DNA of 64,000 bases. Origin: Anaerolineales bacterium UBA6055 (lineage in GTDB: Bacteria > Chloroflexota > Anaerolineae > Aggregatilineales > Phototrophicaceae). Positions 42,838 to 52,514 of the stretch are shown piece after piece. Positions within the stretch are counted from its first letter, which is position 1. Each line of letters begins with the position of its first letter. The position numbers were made by a program, and so were the translations under genes. Under the pieces are notes generated by a model, which saw nothing but the letters and a program-made list of their open reading frames with translations, was not told the origin of the DNA and did not search any database. The DNA lies in the NCBI GenBank assembly GCA_002428985.1, contig DIYL01000053.1, positions 357,700 through 421,699 of the forward strand, given 5' to 3'.

Positions 42838-44163
42838 ATGGCAGACCAAACCTATGATGATGCACGACGACGACGAATGCGACGGAATGCACGTCAAAAA
42901 CCTGTGCGAAATGCACCGCCAACACCAATAGACGATACTCGTCGCACACAACCCCGCCGACGAAATATCCTAGCAACCCTAGATAAACCACTTATTGGGA
43001 TTGTTGGTTTGTTATTGGTTATCGGTGGCATGATGATTTTTAGTACTACATTTGACTGGAGTAACGAGTCACGCGGAAGTGCAACCGCTATTTTTGTGGA
43101 AGATCATCTGCGGAATGTTAGTTTAGCGGTCATTGGTCTGGTCTTTTTTGCAGTGGTTGATTACCGCTTTTGGAAGCGATTTGCGATTTGGTTATTACTC
43201 TTTACAATCGGGACATTAATCGCGGTCTTGTTATTTGGTGATGACACGTTTGGTGCGCGTCGTTCATTGATTGGTGGTCGCTTTCAACCCGGTGAGTTGG
43301 CAGAGTTTACGATTGTGGTCTATATGGCGGCTTGGCTTGGGTCTAAGAATACCAAAGTCGATAGCTTTCTCTTCGGGTTCATCCCATTTGGCATTGTGGT
43401 TGGGATCCTAGGAGCTTTGATTGTAAGGCAACCGGATTTGAGTTCAGCAGCAGTTATCGGCATGACAGCTGGTATCATGTATTTTCTAGCAGGTGCGAAT
43501 TTGCTACACCTCGGTGGCATATTTTCAATTGCAATCGCAGTGGGCTTATTTGTGGTGCAGGGTCTCGGCTATGCTCAAACCCGCCTCACCGACTATGCTG
43601 CCGGTTTACTTGACCCGACACAAGCGAACTATCATACCCAACAAGCAATCATTGCCTTTTTGAAAGGTGGCTGGACTGGTGTTGGTTTAGGACAATCCGA
43701 ACAGAAATTTGGTGCTCTCCCTGCCCCGCATACAGATAGTATCTTCGCAATTATTGGTGAAGAGCTAGGTGTGCTTGGTGCCGCGTTTGTTGTAATTTTA
43801 TTTGTAGCATTTGCAATTCGCGGGTTCCAGATTGCACGCAACGCGCGTGATTCATTCGGTGCGCTGTTGTGTATTGGCTTTACCTCATGGGTTATCATTC
43901 AAGCCCTGCTCAATATTGCAGTTATGACTGCACTTGTCCCATCAACAGGTGTGCCGTTGCCATTTATTAGCTTTGGTGGTTCTGCTCTCTTGGTGCTTAT
44001 GATTGGTGTGGGACTGATGCTGAGTGTACAGCGGGTCGCAAACTTAAAACAATCCTCGTCTGAACGGAGAAATGATATTGCGAATTATGATCGGGGCTGG
44101 GGGAACCGGCGGGCACGTTTATCCCGCACTAGCAACCGCCGAAGCCCTCTTGAAGCAAAATAA
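42838..44163 (+). CDS. ftsW: Peptidoglycan glycosyltransferase FtsW
   Basis: The 441-residue SEDS protein has a basic, Arg/Pro-rich cytoplasmic N-terminus (about 1-52), then about ten transmembrane segments. SEDS marks include GGRFQPGELAEFTIVVYMA (conserved RFQPSE-like region), IVRQPDLSSAAVIGMTAGIM, SEQKFGALPAPHTDSIFAII then GEELG, and STGVPLPFISFGGSALLVLM. It polymerises septal glycan strands with FtsI. The basic C-terminal tail of about 30 residues is encoded in the same DNA as the start of murG. Confidence 0.95.
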   Translation: MADQTYDDARRRRMRRNARQKPVRNAPPTPIDDTRRTQPRRRNILATLDKPLIGIVGLLLVIGGMMIFSTTFDWSNESRGSATAIFVEDHLRNVSLAVIGLVFFAVVDYRFWKRFAIWLLLFTIGTLIAVLLFGDDTFGARRSLIGGRFQPGELAEFTIVVYMAAWLGSKNTKVDSFLFGFIPFGIVVGILGALIVRQPDLSSAAVIGMTAGIMYFLAGANLLHLGGIFSIAIAVGLFVVQGLGYAQTRLTDYAAGLLDPTQANYHTQQAIIAFLKGGWTGVGLGQSEQKFGALPAPHTDSIFAIIGEELGVLGAAFVVILFVAFAIRGFQIARNARDSFGALLCIGFTSWVIIQALLNIAVMTALVPSTGVPLPFISFGGSALLVLMIGVGLMLSVQRVANLKQSSSERRNDIANYDRGWGNRRARLSRTSNRRSPLEAK

Positions 44164-45181
44164 CACTGACCACGATCTCTACTTTGTTGGGGCTGTTGGT
44201 GGGATGGAACGCAAACTTGTAGCAGAATCCGGCTTAGATTTCGTACGTTATGACGAGGTCTATGCGGGTCCAATACATGGTGTAAATCCATTGCGCATGC
44301 TGACGAGCGTCGTCAAATTAGCGGTTGGTACAATCCAGTCATTTGGTAAATTATTGTCGATCCGCCCAAAGGTCATTTTGCTAACAGGCGGATGGTCGAA
44401 TTTACCGGTTGCTGTTGTCGCATGGGTGTTACGGATTCCGATTGTGATTTATCTACCCGATATTGAACCGGGTCTAACGATTAAAGTGCTACAAAGATTT
44501 GCTTCAAAAGTAGCGATTACAGTTGAATCGTCCGAGGTATATTTTCCAAATGGTAAAACAGTGATTACAGGTTATCCGTTACAAGATAATCGGTTGACAG
44601 CGACTCGTGATACCGGACTGAAACATTTTGACTTATCAGCTGACCGCAGGACATTACTTGTTTTTGGTGGGAGTCGTGGAGCGCGCAATATCAATATCGC
44701 CATCAGCGATAACATACAGAGCCTTTTGGATGATGGTTTGCAAGTTATTCATGTCACTGGCACACTAGATTACGATCGTACACTGGAACAGGTCGGCGAA
44801 TTGAAAAATCATCCACAGTATCGTGTTTTCCCATATTTACACGATGATATGGGGTTGGCATTTGCAGTAGCTGATTTGGTTGTGTGTAGATCCGGCGCAA
44901 GTACACTGGCAGAACTACCCCTATTTGGGTTAGCATCTATATTAGTGCCTTACCCATACGCGTGGCGATATCAGAAAGTCAATGCAGATTATTTAGCGGA
45001 TAAAGGTGCAGGAATTCGTCTAAATGATGAGGACATGTCCGAGCAACTTTATGATACCATTAAGACATTAATGAGTGACAACACGCGACTATCGGCGATG
45101 CAAGCCAATGCGACCGCATTAGCCAATCCCGATGGGTCAAAACAATTGGCACAGCTATTGATCGAAATTGGCGGAGCGTAA
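44072..45181 (+). CDS. murG: UDP-N-acetylglucosamine transferase MurG
   Basis: The 369-residue protein starts MILRIMIGAGGTGGHVYPAL with the MurG glycine loop GGTGGH. Later motifs are GGWSNLPVAVVAW, LLVFGGSRGARNINIAI (second Gly loop) and CRSGASTLAELPLFG, which binds the nucleotide sugar. ATG 44072 has GGAG just upstream and lies inside ftsW, so the genes overlap by 92 bases in different frames; ATG 44087 is an alternative but would still overlap. MurG converts lipid I to lipid II on the inner membrane face. Confidence 0.95.
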   Translation: MILRIMIGAGGTGGHVYPALATAEALLKQNNTDHDLYFVGAVGGMERKLVAESGLDFVRYDEVYAGPIHGVNPLRMLTSVVKLAVGTIQSFGKLLSIRPKVILLTGGWSNLPVAVVAWVLRIPIVIYLPDIEPGLTIKVLQRFASKVAITVESSEVYFPNGKTVITGYPLQDNRLTATRDTGLKHFDLSADRRTLLVFGGSRGARNINIAISDNIQSLLDDGLQVIHVTGTLDYDRTLEQVGELKNHPQYRVFPYLHDDMGLAFAVADLVVCRSGASTLAELPLFGLASILVPYPYAWRYQKVNADYLADKGAGIRLNDEDMSEQLYDTIKTLMSDNTRLSAMQANATALANPDGSKQLAQLLIEIGGA

Positions 45182-45184
45182 TAC

Positions 45185-45736
45185 ATGTTAGAATTAGTGA
45201 CGCTGGTGTGGGTATTTGTTGTATTTTTTGCATTTTTAGGTTTACAGCGAGGATGGACAAAAGAAGTCATTTCTATGTCGGGTATTATCCTCGGGTTATT
45301 TGCATTACATCAGTTTGACTTTGCTATTCGAGAGCAGCTTCTGGCTGAGTTTACTGCTGACCAAAAGTTTTACTTTCAATCAGCATTATTTCTGATTATC
45401 GCCTTTTTTGCCTATCAAACGCGTGCTCTTGTTGGTGCCGATGCCGCCGCTGCCCGTGGCAGTGGGGATGGACGCGATGCGCTACAAACCCGTGTTCTGG
45501 GTGGTTTAGTCGGTGCGGTCAATGGCTATTTAGTGAGTGGTTCAATCTGGTATTTTTTGGAAATCAATAATTACCCCTTATCACCATGGGTTACATCCCC
45601 AGCCACAGGATCGTTAAGCGCACAGAATATCGGTAATTTGCCGTTGTTTGTGCTGGCACAGGGGCCGGGATCTCCGGGTGATCTGTTGTCATTGATGGTG
45701 ATTGTATTATTTATTGTTGTGCTGGTTCTGATTTAG
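45185..45736 (+). CDS. CvpA-like membrane protein, copy 1
   Basis: A 183-residue protein with four or five hydrophobic segments: ELVTLVWVFVVFFAFLGLQR, GWTKEVISMSGIILGLFAL, FYFQSALFLIIAFFAYQ, and LLSLMVIVLFIVVLVLI at the end. The GWTKEVISMSGIILGLFA segment resembles the CvpA/colicin V production family. A paralogue follows 23 bases downstream with the same pattern (RGWxxE, GxxGxxxGxxNGYLVxGSIWYFL). The gene begins three bases after the murG stop. Function is unknown; CvpA proteins have been linked to envelope integrity. Confidence 0.7.
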   Translation: MLELVTLVWVFVVFFAFLGLQRGWTKEVISMSGIILGLFALHQFDFAIREQLLAEFTADQKFYFQSALFLIIAFFAYQTRALVGADAAAARGSGDGRDALQTRVLGGLVGAVNGYLVSGSIWYFLEINNYPLSPWVTSPATGSLSAQNIGNLPLFVLAQGPGSPGDLLSLMVIVLFIVVLVLI

Positions 45737-45759
45737 CTGGAAAGTGGAAGACTTGAGTT

Positions 45760-46287
45760 ATGATTAGTTTAGCCTCAATGATGTGGGCAAGTGCCATTTT
45801 CTTTGCATTTATGGGTGCATTACGTGGATGGAATCGTGAGTTGGTCGGTACAGCCGGCATTATTCTGGGAGTATTTGCAATTTTCCAGTTTGATGCGCTG
45901 TTGCGTGGGACACTATTTCTATTAATGTCTACCGATCAAATCTTCGGCGTACAATTAATCATTTTCTTGGCGATTGTATTTTTAGCCTATCGCAGTCAGG
46001 GTATTGTAGATTCTGATGAAGGCGCTGGACGCATTCAAAGCGGTATCTTAGGGGTTATTGTCGGCTTTGCTAATGGCTACTTGGTAGCAGGATCAATCTG
46101 GTATTTTCTAGATATTAATCGTTATCCATTCCCACAATTTGTGACTGCTCCAGCAGAAGGATCGGTCACCTTTCAGGCTCTAGAATCTATGCCGATTGTG
46201 CTCTTGGGTGGTGGGTTGACAGGTAACGGTGATCTATTAGCAGTTGCTGTCATTGTTCTATTGGCGATTGTGATTATGATTGTCTGA
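45760..46287 (+). CDS. CvpA-like membrane protein, copy 2
   Basis: A 175-residue paralogue of the preceding protein. Shared features are an N-terminal membrane segment, RGWNRELVGTAGIILGVFAI, FGVQLIIFLAIVFLAYRSQG, and GVIVGFANGYLVAGSIWYFL. The end is GNGDLLAVAVIVLLAIVIMIV. It lacks the Ala/Gly/Arg-rich stretch seen in copy 1 (around AAAARGSGDGRDA). The two probably arose by tandem duplication inside the cell-wall cluster and may form a complex. Role not known. Confidence 0.7.
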   Translation: MISLASMMWASAIFFAFMGALRGWNRELVGTAGIILGVFAIFQFDALLRGTLFLLMSTDQIFGVQLIIFLAIVFLAYRSQGIVDSDEGAGRIQSGILGVIVGFANGYLVAGSIWYFLDINRYPFPQFVTAPAEGSVTFQALESMPIVLLGGGLTGNGDLLAVAVIVLLAIVIMIV

Positions 46288-46329
46288 TTCAATTAGTTTA
46301 GTCAGTCTCGAAAAGGTGGGTATGATTCG

Positions 46330-47715
46330 ATGTTACAATTGATTCCCGGACAACGCATACATTTTATAGGCATTGCGGGTGCCGGATTATCGGCAATTGC
46401 GCGTGTATTACTCGACCAAGGCTTTATGATTACTGGCTCAGACTTAAATCAGAGTGACCTGACTGTTGAGCTAGAGAACGACGGTGCAGTGATTCATCGT
46501 GGACATAATGCATCACATGTCGGCGATGCTGAATTGGTTGTTGCGTCATCAGCTATCCCATCCGACCACATTGAGATTATGACAGCCGAAGCACAGGGTA
46601 TTCCTGTCTACAAGCGTAAAGATATTATGGAAGCTGTCATGTTCGGGCATTATAATATCGCAATAGCCGGGACACATGGTAAGACAACGACGACCTCGAT
46701 GGTCATTCACATTCTGCAACAAGCCGACAAATCCCCTAGCTTTATCGTAGGCGGTAAGATGGGCAACACCGGTAAAAATGCTGGTATCGGTAATGGCAAC
46801 GCGTTTGTGATTGAAGCCGATGAATATGATAATATGTTTCACGGGTTGCGTCCGAACCTAGAAGTCATCACCAATATCGAACATGATCACCCCGATTTTT
46901 TCAAAACACCCCATCAACTGATTACATCCTACTCGCGATTTGTTGGGTTATTACCTGCAAATGGTTTACTCGTCGGTTGTGTGGACGATTCGATCACGTC
47001 TATATTTATTCGTAATCGCTTGATTGTGCATCTTCCTGTGACCAGTTACGGCATTAAAAATACACAAGCCGATTGGCGCGCTATCAATATTCGTCATGAA
47101 GACGGTAAAACGATTTATACCGTTATGCGGGAAGGTAAACAAGTCGGTGATGTCACCTTGTCTGTACCGGGTAACCATAATATTTTAAATTCACTAGCCG
47201 CCTTAATTGTTGCCGACCATCAAGGTGTTGATTTTGATGTTGCATCAAAGGCGTTGACAAGCTTCCGTAACACGGGGCGACGATTCGACATCCGCGGTGA
47301 AAAAGACAGAGTCATGCTTGTTGATGATTATGCGCATCATCCAACCGAGATTAAAGCAACCATTCAAGCAGCACAAGAACGCTATCCAGATCACCATATT
47401 TGGGCTGTGTGGCAACCGCATACCTATAGCCGTGTCAAACAATTTATGTCAGGATTTTTGACAGCATTCGATAAAGCAAACCATGTCTTAGTCACACCAG
47501 TTTATGCTGCCCGCGAGCGTCCCTTAGAAGGTATATCTAGCCTAAATATTGTTGCAGAGATGACACATCCTAGTGCGCATTATGCACCGAGCTTGGATGA
47601 TGCAATTGAGATGTTACGCGAACAGGTTCGCCCGCCAGCCATTGTGTTAATTTTGAGTGCGGGAGATGCTCCCCGTATTGCTGAAGAATATTTAAGTGTA
47701 GCTGAGCAAGCCTAA
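46330..47715 (+). CDS. murC: UDP-N-acetylmuramate-L-alanine ligase
   Basis: The 461-residue protein shows RIHFIGIAGAGLSAIARVL (N-terminal nucleotide-sugar domain), IAGTHGKTTTTSMVIHIL (ATP loop), FVIEADEYDNMF and ITNIEHDHPDFF. FRNTGRRFDIRGE and MLVDDYAHHPTEIKAT are MurC C-terminal domain signatures. It adds L-Ala to UDP-MurNAc, the first peptide step. It overlaps murB by one base (TAATG). Confidence 0.97.
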   Translation: MLQLIPGQRIHFIGIAGAGLSAIARVLLDQGFMITGSDLNQSDLTVELENDGAVIHRGHNASHVGDAELVVASSAIPSDHIEIMTAEAQGIPVYKRKDIMEAVMFGHYNIAIAGTHGKTTTTSMVIHILQQADKSPSFIVGGKMGNTGKNAGIGNGNAFVIEADEYDNMFHGLRPNLEVITNIEHDHPDFFKTPHQLITSYSRFVGLLPANGLLVGCVDDSITSIFIRNRLIVHLPVTSYGIKNTQADWRAINIRHEDGKTIYTVMREGKQVGDVTLSVPGNHNILNSLAALIVADHQGVDFDVASKALTSFRNTGRRFDIRGEKDRVMLVDDYAHHPTEIKATIQAAQERYPDHHIWAVWQPHTYSRVKQFMSGFLTAFDKANHVLVTPVYAARERPLEGISSLNIVAEMTHPSAHYAPSLDDAIEMLREQVRPPAIVLILSAGDAPRIAEEYLSVAEQA

Positions 47716-48632
47716 TGTGTGCGATGACCTCACCATTTAAACAGAATGTACAAGTAAACCAGCCCCTTGCGAGGTATACCGCAGCACGATTGGGCGGTAA
47801 TGCGGACTATTTGTTTATTGCCAGAGATACCGAGTGGTTAGAGATTGTAGAAGTACTCAATACTGCATGGAAGCATAATATTCCCGTTACCATTATTGGT
47901 GGTGGCGCAAATATACTTATCTCAGACAAGGGTATTCGCGGTCTGACGATAATCAATCGGGTCAGCGAACTCGACCACGGCAACTGGGAGAACAGTAGTA
48001 ATGTATCAGCTACGGCAGGCACAAATTTAATCCGACTGACGCGATACTGTCAGGAACATGGCTATAAAGGCATGGAGTGGGCAATCGGTGTACCGGGAAC
48101 AGTCGGTGGTGCAGTGGTCAATAATGCAGGGGCACATGGTGCTGACATGTCCGACTCACTTTTTCATGCTGTTGTTTATGAACATGGTCGTGGCGCTCAA
48201 CTCTATACAGTCGAAGAACTCAATTATGCGTATCGCTCGTCAGTCCTTAAGTTCCGTGATAATAAGCGTTTTATGGTATTATTGGCGACCTTCAAGCTTG
48301 AGCAAGATGATCCGACTATGATTCAAGAACGTATGGATGAATTTAATGCCTATCGCAAACGTACCCAACCGCCGGGTGCGAGTTTAGGTAGCATATTCAA
48401 AAATCCTGATGGTGATTATGCTGGACGACTCATTGAATCAGTTGGGTTAAAAGGACATCAAATTGGTGATGTCCAAGTCTCGCATGTTCATGCTAATTTT
48501 CTGGTGACATTATCTGAAGTTGCCAGCGCAACACAATACTATGAACTGATCCGTCATGTCCAGAAAACGGTATATGAGCAAACTGGCATTGAGCTTGAAT
48601 TAGAAATACAGGTCTTGGGTGAATGGGACTAA
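47715..48632 (+). CDS. murB: UDP-N-acetylenolpyruvoylglucosamine reductase
   Basis: The 305-residue flavoprotein has TAARLGGNADYLFIAR, the FAD loop TIIGGGANILISDKGIRGL, and GMEWAIGVPGTVGGAVVNNA then GAHG. PPGASLGSIFKNPDGDYAG holds the catalytic Ser, and TGIELELEIQVLGEW holds the C-terminal Glu. Length fits type II MurB without the extra loop of the E. coli enzyme. It reduces UDP-GlcNAc-enolpyruvate to UDP-MurNAc. A start at ATG 47724 (MTSPFK) is also possible. Confidence 0.97.
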   Translation: MCAMTSPFKQNVQVNQPLARYTAARLGGNADYLFIARDTEWLEIVEVLNTAWKHNIPVTIIGGGANILISDKGIRGLTIINRVSELDHGNWENSSNVSATAGTNLIRLTRYCQEHGYKGMEWAIGVPGTVGGAVVNNAGAHGADMSDSLFHAVVYEHGRGAQLYTVEELNYAYRSSVLKFRDNKRFMVLLATFKLEQDDPTMIQERMDEFNAYRKRTQPPGASLGSIFKNPDGDYAGRLIESVGLKGHQIGDVQVSHVHANFLVTLSEVASATQYYELIRHVQKTVYEQTGIELELEIQVLGEWD

Positions 48633-48801
48633 ATTCTCAGACATACAGGTGATGGAATATTCTCGATACATCAGTTAAGCTAAACATACACCAAGCTATC
48701 GGGGAAATTTATTATAAGTAGTTGCGCAGTCTACATAACCAGACTATGCTAAAATAGACGTTAAGTTTTTGTTATATTAATCAGTGGTCAGATAAGTATC
48801 C

Positions 48802-49629
48802 GTGTCCAGTCGAATCCGCAATCGTAGACGACGTTCTGAGCGGTCACCCGGTGTATTACGCCGAACCAGCCCAAATGAAATTATTGAACGTCAGACGCAA
48901 GAACAACAAGAGCGTGGTGAGGGTTTCACCCGTTGGCGTGCGTTAAGTGCGTTAACAGTACTTGTATTTAGTGGCGTATTATTCCTTGTCTTCACAACGG
49001 ATCTATTTTATGTGCGGTCGATTCAGGCACGTGGGCTTGGTTATTTGACAACAGAAGAAGTCTTCGGTTTTGCGGATGTCGCGAATTTCCACCTATTTTG
49101 GCTTGATCCTGATCAAGTTCGCGAAAATGTACTGCGGTCATCGTCGGTGGCAGATGCCAGTGTCGAACTGGGATGGCCTCCTAATATGGTGAGTATTGAA
49201 ATCGAAGAACGACAACCTGCCATGATTTGGTCGGAATCAGGTAATACGATGTGGGTTGATTTACAAGGACGGATGATGCCAGCGCGGGTTGAGGTGAGTA
49301 ATCTAATCCGTGTGAACGTCAGTATTGGGGCATTTGATGAACCATTGACGGATGGCCAACAATTAGACAATGATATTGTTTTTGGTGCGTTACAAATGCA
49401 AGAAATTTTACCGGAGAACACCATCCTCAACTATGACCCAATCAATGGATTAGGTTGGACAGACAGTAATGGCTGGCAAGTCTGGATGGGGGCTGGTCGT
49501 GGTATGTCAGAGAAGTTTAAAATTTATCAAACATTAGTTCAGGATCTGATTGCGCGGGGTATTCAACCGGGCGAAATCAATATCGCCAATCCGAACGCGC
49601 CATTCTACACGGTGTTATGGGGGCGTTAA
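48802..49629 (+). CDS. ftsQ: Cell division protein FtsQ (POTRA domain)
   Basis: The 275-residue protein starts with GTG. It has an Arg-rich cytoplasmic tail (RIRNRRRRSERSPGVLRRTS), one transmembrane segment (about 48-68, ALTVLVFSGVLFLVF), then a POTRA domain (FYVRSIQARGLGYLTTEEVF through SIEIEERQPAMIW) and the FtsQ beta domain. Position between murB and ftsA is standard. FtsQ recruits FtsL/FtsB and controls FtsW-FtsI. It ends six bases before ftsA. Confidence 0.9.
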   Translation: MSSRIRNRRRRSERSPGVLRRTSPNEIIERQTQEQQERGEGFTRWRALSALTVLVFSGVLFLVFTTDLFYVRSIQARGLGYLTTEEVFGFADVANFHLFWLDPDQVRENVLRSSSVADASVELGWPPNMVSIEIEERQPAMIWSESGNTMWVDLQGRMMPARVEVSNLIRVNVSIGAFDEPLTDGQQLDNDIVFGALQMQEILPENTILNYDPINGLGWTDSNGWQVWMGAGRGMSEKFKIYQTLVQDLIARGIQPGEINIANPNAPFYTVLWGR

Positions 49630-49635
49630 GTCTGT

Positions 49636-50871
49636 ATGGGTGATTTAGTAGTTGGTTTAGATGTTGGTACACATAAAATCTGCACCTTGGTGGGCGAAGT
49701 CCGACCCGAAGATATTTATGTTGTCGGTGTAGGGATAGAGCCGAGTGCAGGCATGAAAAAGGGCGTTGTTAGCGATGTAAAAGCGTTAACAACTGCGATT
49801 GCCGCCTCGGTACATAAAGCTGAAAAATCAAGTGGATATGACATAAATCGGGCATTTGTAAGTGTTGCGGGGAGTCATATTTCATCGTTAACCAGTCGCG
49901 GTATGACAGGCATCATGGGACAACGTAGTGTCCAACCAGAAGACCTTGATAAAGCGATGGAAGCTGCGCGTGCCATTGCGATACCTCATAACCGCGAGGT
50001 ACTTCACGTGGTGCCACGTAGTTATACACTTGATGGTCAAGAAGGTGTCCGTAGCCCGATTGGTATGCACTGCTTCCGGCTTGAAGTGGATGCGCATATC
50101 ATCACCGCATCTTCCACCAGTTTAGCAAATCTAGAAGATGCTGTTGAATCGGCAGGTGTTTTTGTTGATCGTTTCATTCTGAATCCGTTAGCAGCAGGTG
50201 ATGCCGTGCTGACCGAACAAGAGCGTGAGATGGGTGTCGTCGTCATTGATATTGGTGGTGGGACAACTGACCTCGCTGTGTTTATTGATGGAACCGTATG
50301 GCATACAGCCGTAATTCCGATTGGCGGCGATCATGTCACCCATGACATCACCTACTGGATGCGTGTCCCATTCGGACTAGCCGAGCAAGTCAAACAACAG
50401 CGCGGTCATGCTGATATGTTATCGGTGAGCGAATTAGAGCGTTTTCCTGTCGAGCCATTTGGTGGCGAGATACAACAAATCTCACGTAGAGAACTCGCTA
50501 TGGTTATTGAAGCACGTGTCGAAGAAATGTTTGAGCAGGTGCAAAAAGAAATTAAACGATCTGGTTATGCAGGTCTGTTACGCGCAGGTGCAGTCATTAC
50601 AGGCGGAAGTTCACAACTACCCGGTTATAAAGAGATTGCAGCACGCACACTCGGTATTCCGGTAAGGATGGCACAACCGGAAAATCTCACAGGAATTGCC
50701 GATACACTCAAGAATCCGTCGTATAGTACCAGTGTCGGATTGCTAAGATTAGGGTTAGAGATGGATACTGTAGTAGAGCCCGATAACGGAACAGGGTTAG
50801 GACTTCCCGTTGAAGGTTGGAGTCGAAGAGTTAGTGATTTCCTGCGTAGGTTCTTACCAGATGACGATTAA
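49636..50871 (+). CDS. ftsA: Cell division protein FtsA
   Basis: The 411-residue actin-fold ATPase shows LVVGLDVGTHKICTLVGEV (phosphate 1), a 1C subdomain (about 80-160), VVVIDIGGGTTDLAVF (phosphate 2) and VITGGSSQLPGYKEIA (adenosine motif). The C-terminal amphipathic helix WSRRVSDFLRRFLPDDD is the membrane-targeting sequence. It anchors FtsZ to the membrane. The ftsZ gene follows after 131 bases that probably contain an extra promoter. Confidence 0.96.
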   Translation: MGDLVVGLDVGTHKICTLVGEVRPEDIYVVGVGIEPSAGMKKGVVSDVKALTTAIAASVHKAEKSSGYDINRAFVSVAGSHISSLTSRGMTGIMGQRSVQPEDLDKAMEAARAIAIPHNREVLHVVPRSYTLDGQEGVRSPIGMHCFRLEVDAHIITASSTSLANLEDAVESAGVFVDRFILNPLAAGDAVLTEQEREMGVVVIDIGGGTTDLAVFIDGTVWHTAVIPIGGDHVTHDITYWMRVPFGLAEQVKQQRGHADMLSVSELERFPVEPFGGEIQQISRRELAMVIEARVEEMFEQVQKEIKRSGYAGLLRAGAVITGGSSQLPGYKEIAARTLGIPVRMAQPENLTGIADTLKNPSYSTSVGLLRLGLEMDTVVEPDNGTGLGLPVEGWSRRVSDFLRRFLPDDD

Positions 50872-51002
50872 CACATTGTCAAGTGTATGATTTTGGTTTA
50901 TCGTTAACAGGCAAAATTTGCATTCGTTGGGGAAACAAGTAAAATTAAACCATAAATGTCATTAGCGTTGGGTTAACGTGTTGATTTTAAAAGGAAGAAA
51001 TT

Positions 51003-52253
51003 ATGATGGATGAATTCATTCCGGGGGAAAACTTCGCACAGATTAAGGTTATTGGTGTCGGTGGTGGTGGCGGCAACGCAGTCAATCGTATGATTAACGA
51101 GGGACTTGGTGGTGTCGAATTTATCGCTGTCAATACAGATAACCAAGCATTGATGCTGTCGAAGGCAAAGACACGCGTCCGCATCGGGGATAAATTAACA
51201 CGTGGCTTAGGCGCAGGTGGTAACCCTGAAATTGGTCGTAAAGCTGCTGAAGAAAGCTCTGAAGATTTGCTCGAAGTTTTGCGCGGTGCAGATATGGTAT
51301 TTGTCGCCTGTGGTATGGGTGGTGGTACCGGTACAGGGGCATCTCCTGTGATCGCACAGATTGCAAAAGAATTGGGGGCACTGACCATTGGTGTTGTGAC
51401 ACGTCCATTTACATTCGAAGGAACAAAACGTGGTCAGCTGGCAAAAGCAGGTATTGATGCACTTGCGGCACAGGTTGATACACTCATTGTGATTCCGAAT
51501 GATCGCCTTCTTCAAATTGCAGATAAACGCTCGACGTTGCAACAAGCGTTCTCATTAGCAGATGACGTATTGCGTCAGGGTATCCAAGGTATTTCCGAAC
51601 TGATTACAGTTCCAGGTTTGATTAACCTTGACTTCGCCGACGTTCGTACAATCATGTCGGAAGGTGGCGCAGCATTGATGGCTGTCGGTCGAGCTGATGG
51701 TGATGACCGTGCACGGCAAGCAGCAGAAATGGCAATTACAAGCGGTTTACTTGATGTCACCATTGATGGGGCACGCGGTATCCTCTTCTCGATTACAGGC
51801 GGTAGCGATTTGACACTATTTGAAGTCAATGAAGCGGCAGCTATTATTAAAGATAGTGCACACCCTGAGTGTAACTTGATCTTTGGTGCACACATTGATG
51901 AGAGCCTCGGAGATGAAGTTCACATCACAGTGATTGCAACTGGATTTGAACAGAGTCGTGTAGGTATTGCTATAGAAGAGAAAGAACGACAACGTCAACT
52001 ACAGCGTAATCGTCAAAACCAAGAGCAACAGCGACAACAGCAACATCAAAGCGTAGAAGTTCGTCAAAACACAACAAATAATCAAAGTCCTATTTCGAAC
52101 AACAATAGTGGCGAATCTTTCCAGCGTCAACAACGCCCTGCTCCACCAGCACAACAACCACGTGAGCAGGAAGATGTCCGCACATATGAAAATATTGACC
52201 GTAACAATACCGATTTACCAGCCTTCTTGCGTAAACGTAATCGCGGACAATAA
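51003..52253 (+). CDS. ftsZ: Cell division protein FtsZ
   Basis: The 416-residue tubulin-like GTPase has IKVIGVGGGGGNAVNRMI then VEFIAVNTDNQAL at the start, the GTP loop GMGGGTGTGASPVI (about 103-116), and LITVPGLINLDFADVRTIM. The core ends near residue 318 and is followed by a Gln-rich linker of about 75 residues. The C-terminal peptide is TDLPAFLRKRNRGQ, which would bind FtsA. AAGGAAG precedes the ATG. It forms the division ring. A terminator follows. Confidence 0.98.
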   Translation: MMDEFIPGENFAQIKVIGVGGGGGNAVNRMINEGLGGVEFIAVNTDNQALMLSKAKTRVRIGDKLTRGLGAGGNPEIGRKAAEESSEDLLEVLRGADMVFVACGMGGGTGTGASPVIAQIAKELGALTIGVVTRPFTFEGTKRGQLAKAGIDALAAQVDTLIVIPNDRLLQIADKRSTLQQAFSLADDVLRQGIQGISELITVPGLINLDFADVRTIMSEGGAALMAVGRADGDDRARQAAEMAITSGLLDVTIDGARGILFSITGGSDLTLFEVNEAAAIIKDSAHPECNLIFGAHIDESLGDEVHITVIATGFEQSRVGIAIEEKERQRQLQRNRQNQEQQRQQQHQSVEVRQNTTNNQSPISNNNSGESFQRQQRPAPPAQQPREQEDVRTYENIDRNNTDLPAFLRKRNRGQ

Positions 52254-52278
52254 TCACACCTTATAACTTTTCAGACAG

Positions 52279-52303
52279 AGTGGGTTTTCATACCCACTTT
52301 TTC
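52279..52303 (+). terminator. Rho-independent terminator after ftsZ
   Basis: AGTGGGT (52279-52285) pairs with ACCCACT (52292-52298) over a six-base loop, followed by a T run. It lies 25 bases after the ftsZ stop and ends the dcw transcript. Confidence 0.85.
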
Positions 52304-52514
52304 GTCTAAATTCGTGGTAAAAAGTGGAGACAAGTGGTAGCGCGGTGTACAGAATTAAGCTACTATTTTGTTACAAAACCCTACAATTTTCTAACCAAAC
52401 TCATGTCGAAAATTAGTAGACAACTGTTCTAGGACATGTTATAAAAAGGTTATAATATATCGAATTTTTTCGATCAATCAGCTGTTAAAAATTTAGTTAT
52501 CCCTCCCTTGATAT
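52304..52514. other. Leader region upstream of the riboswitch
   Basis: No gene is seen. A TATAAT at 52451-52456 within GGTTATAATATAT is a plausible -10 for the ribonucleotide reductase transcript, but I cannot identify a good -35. Confidence 0.45.
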
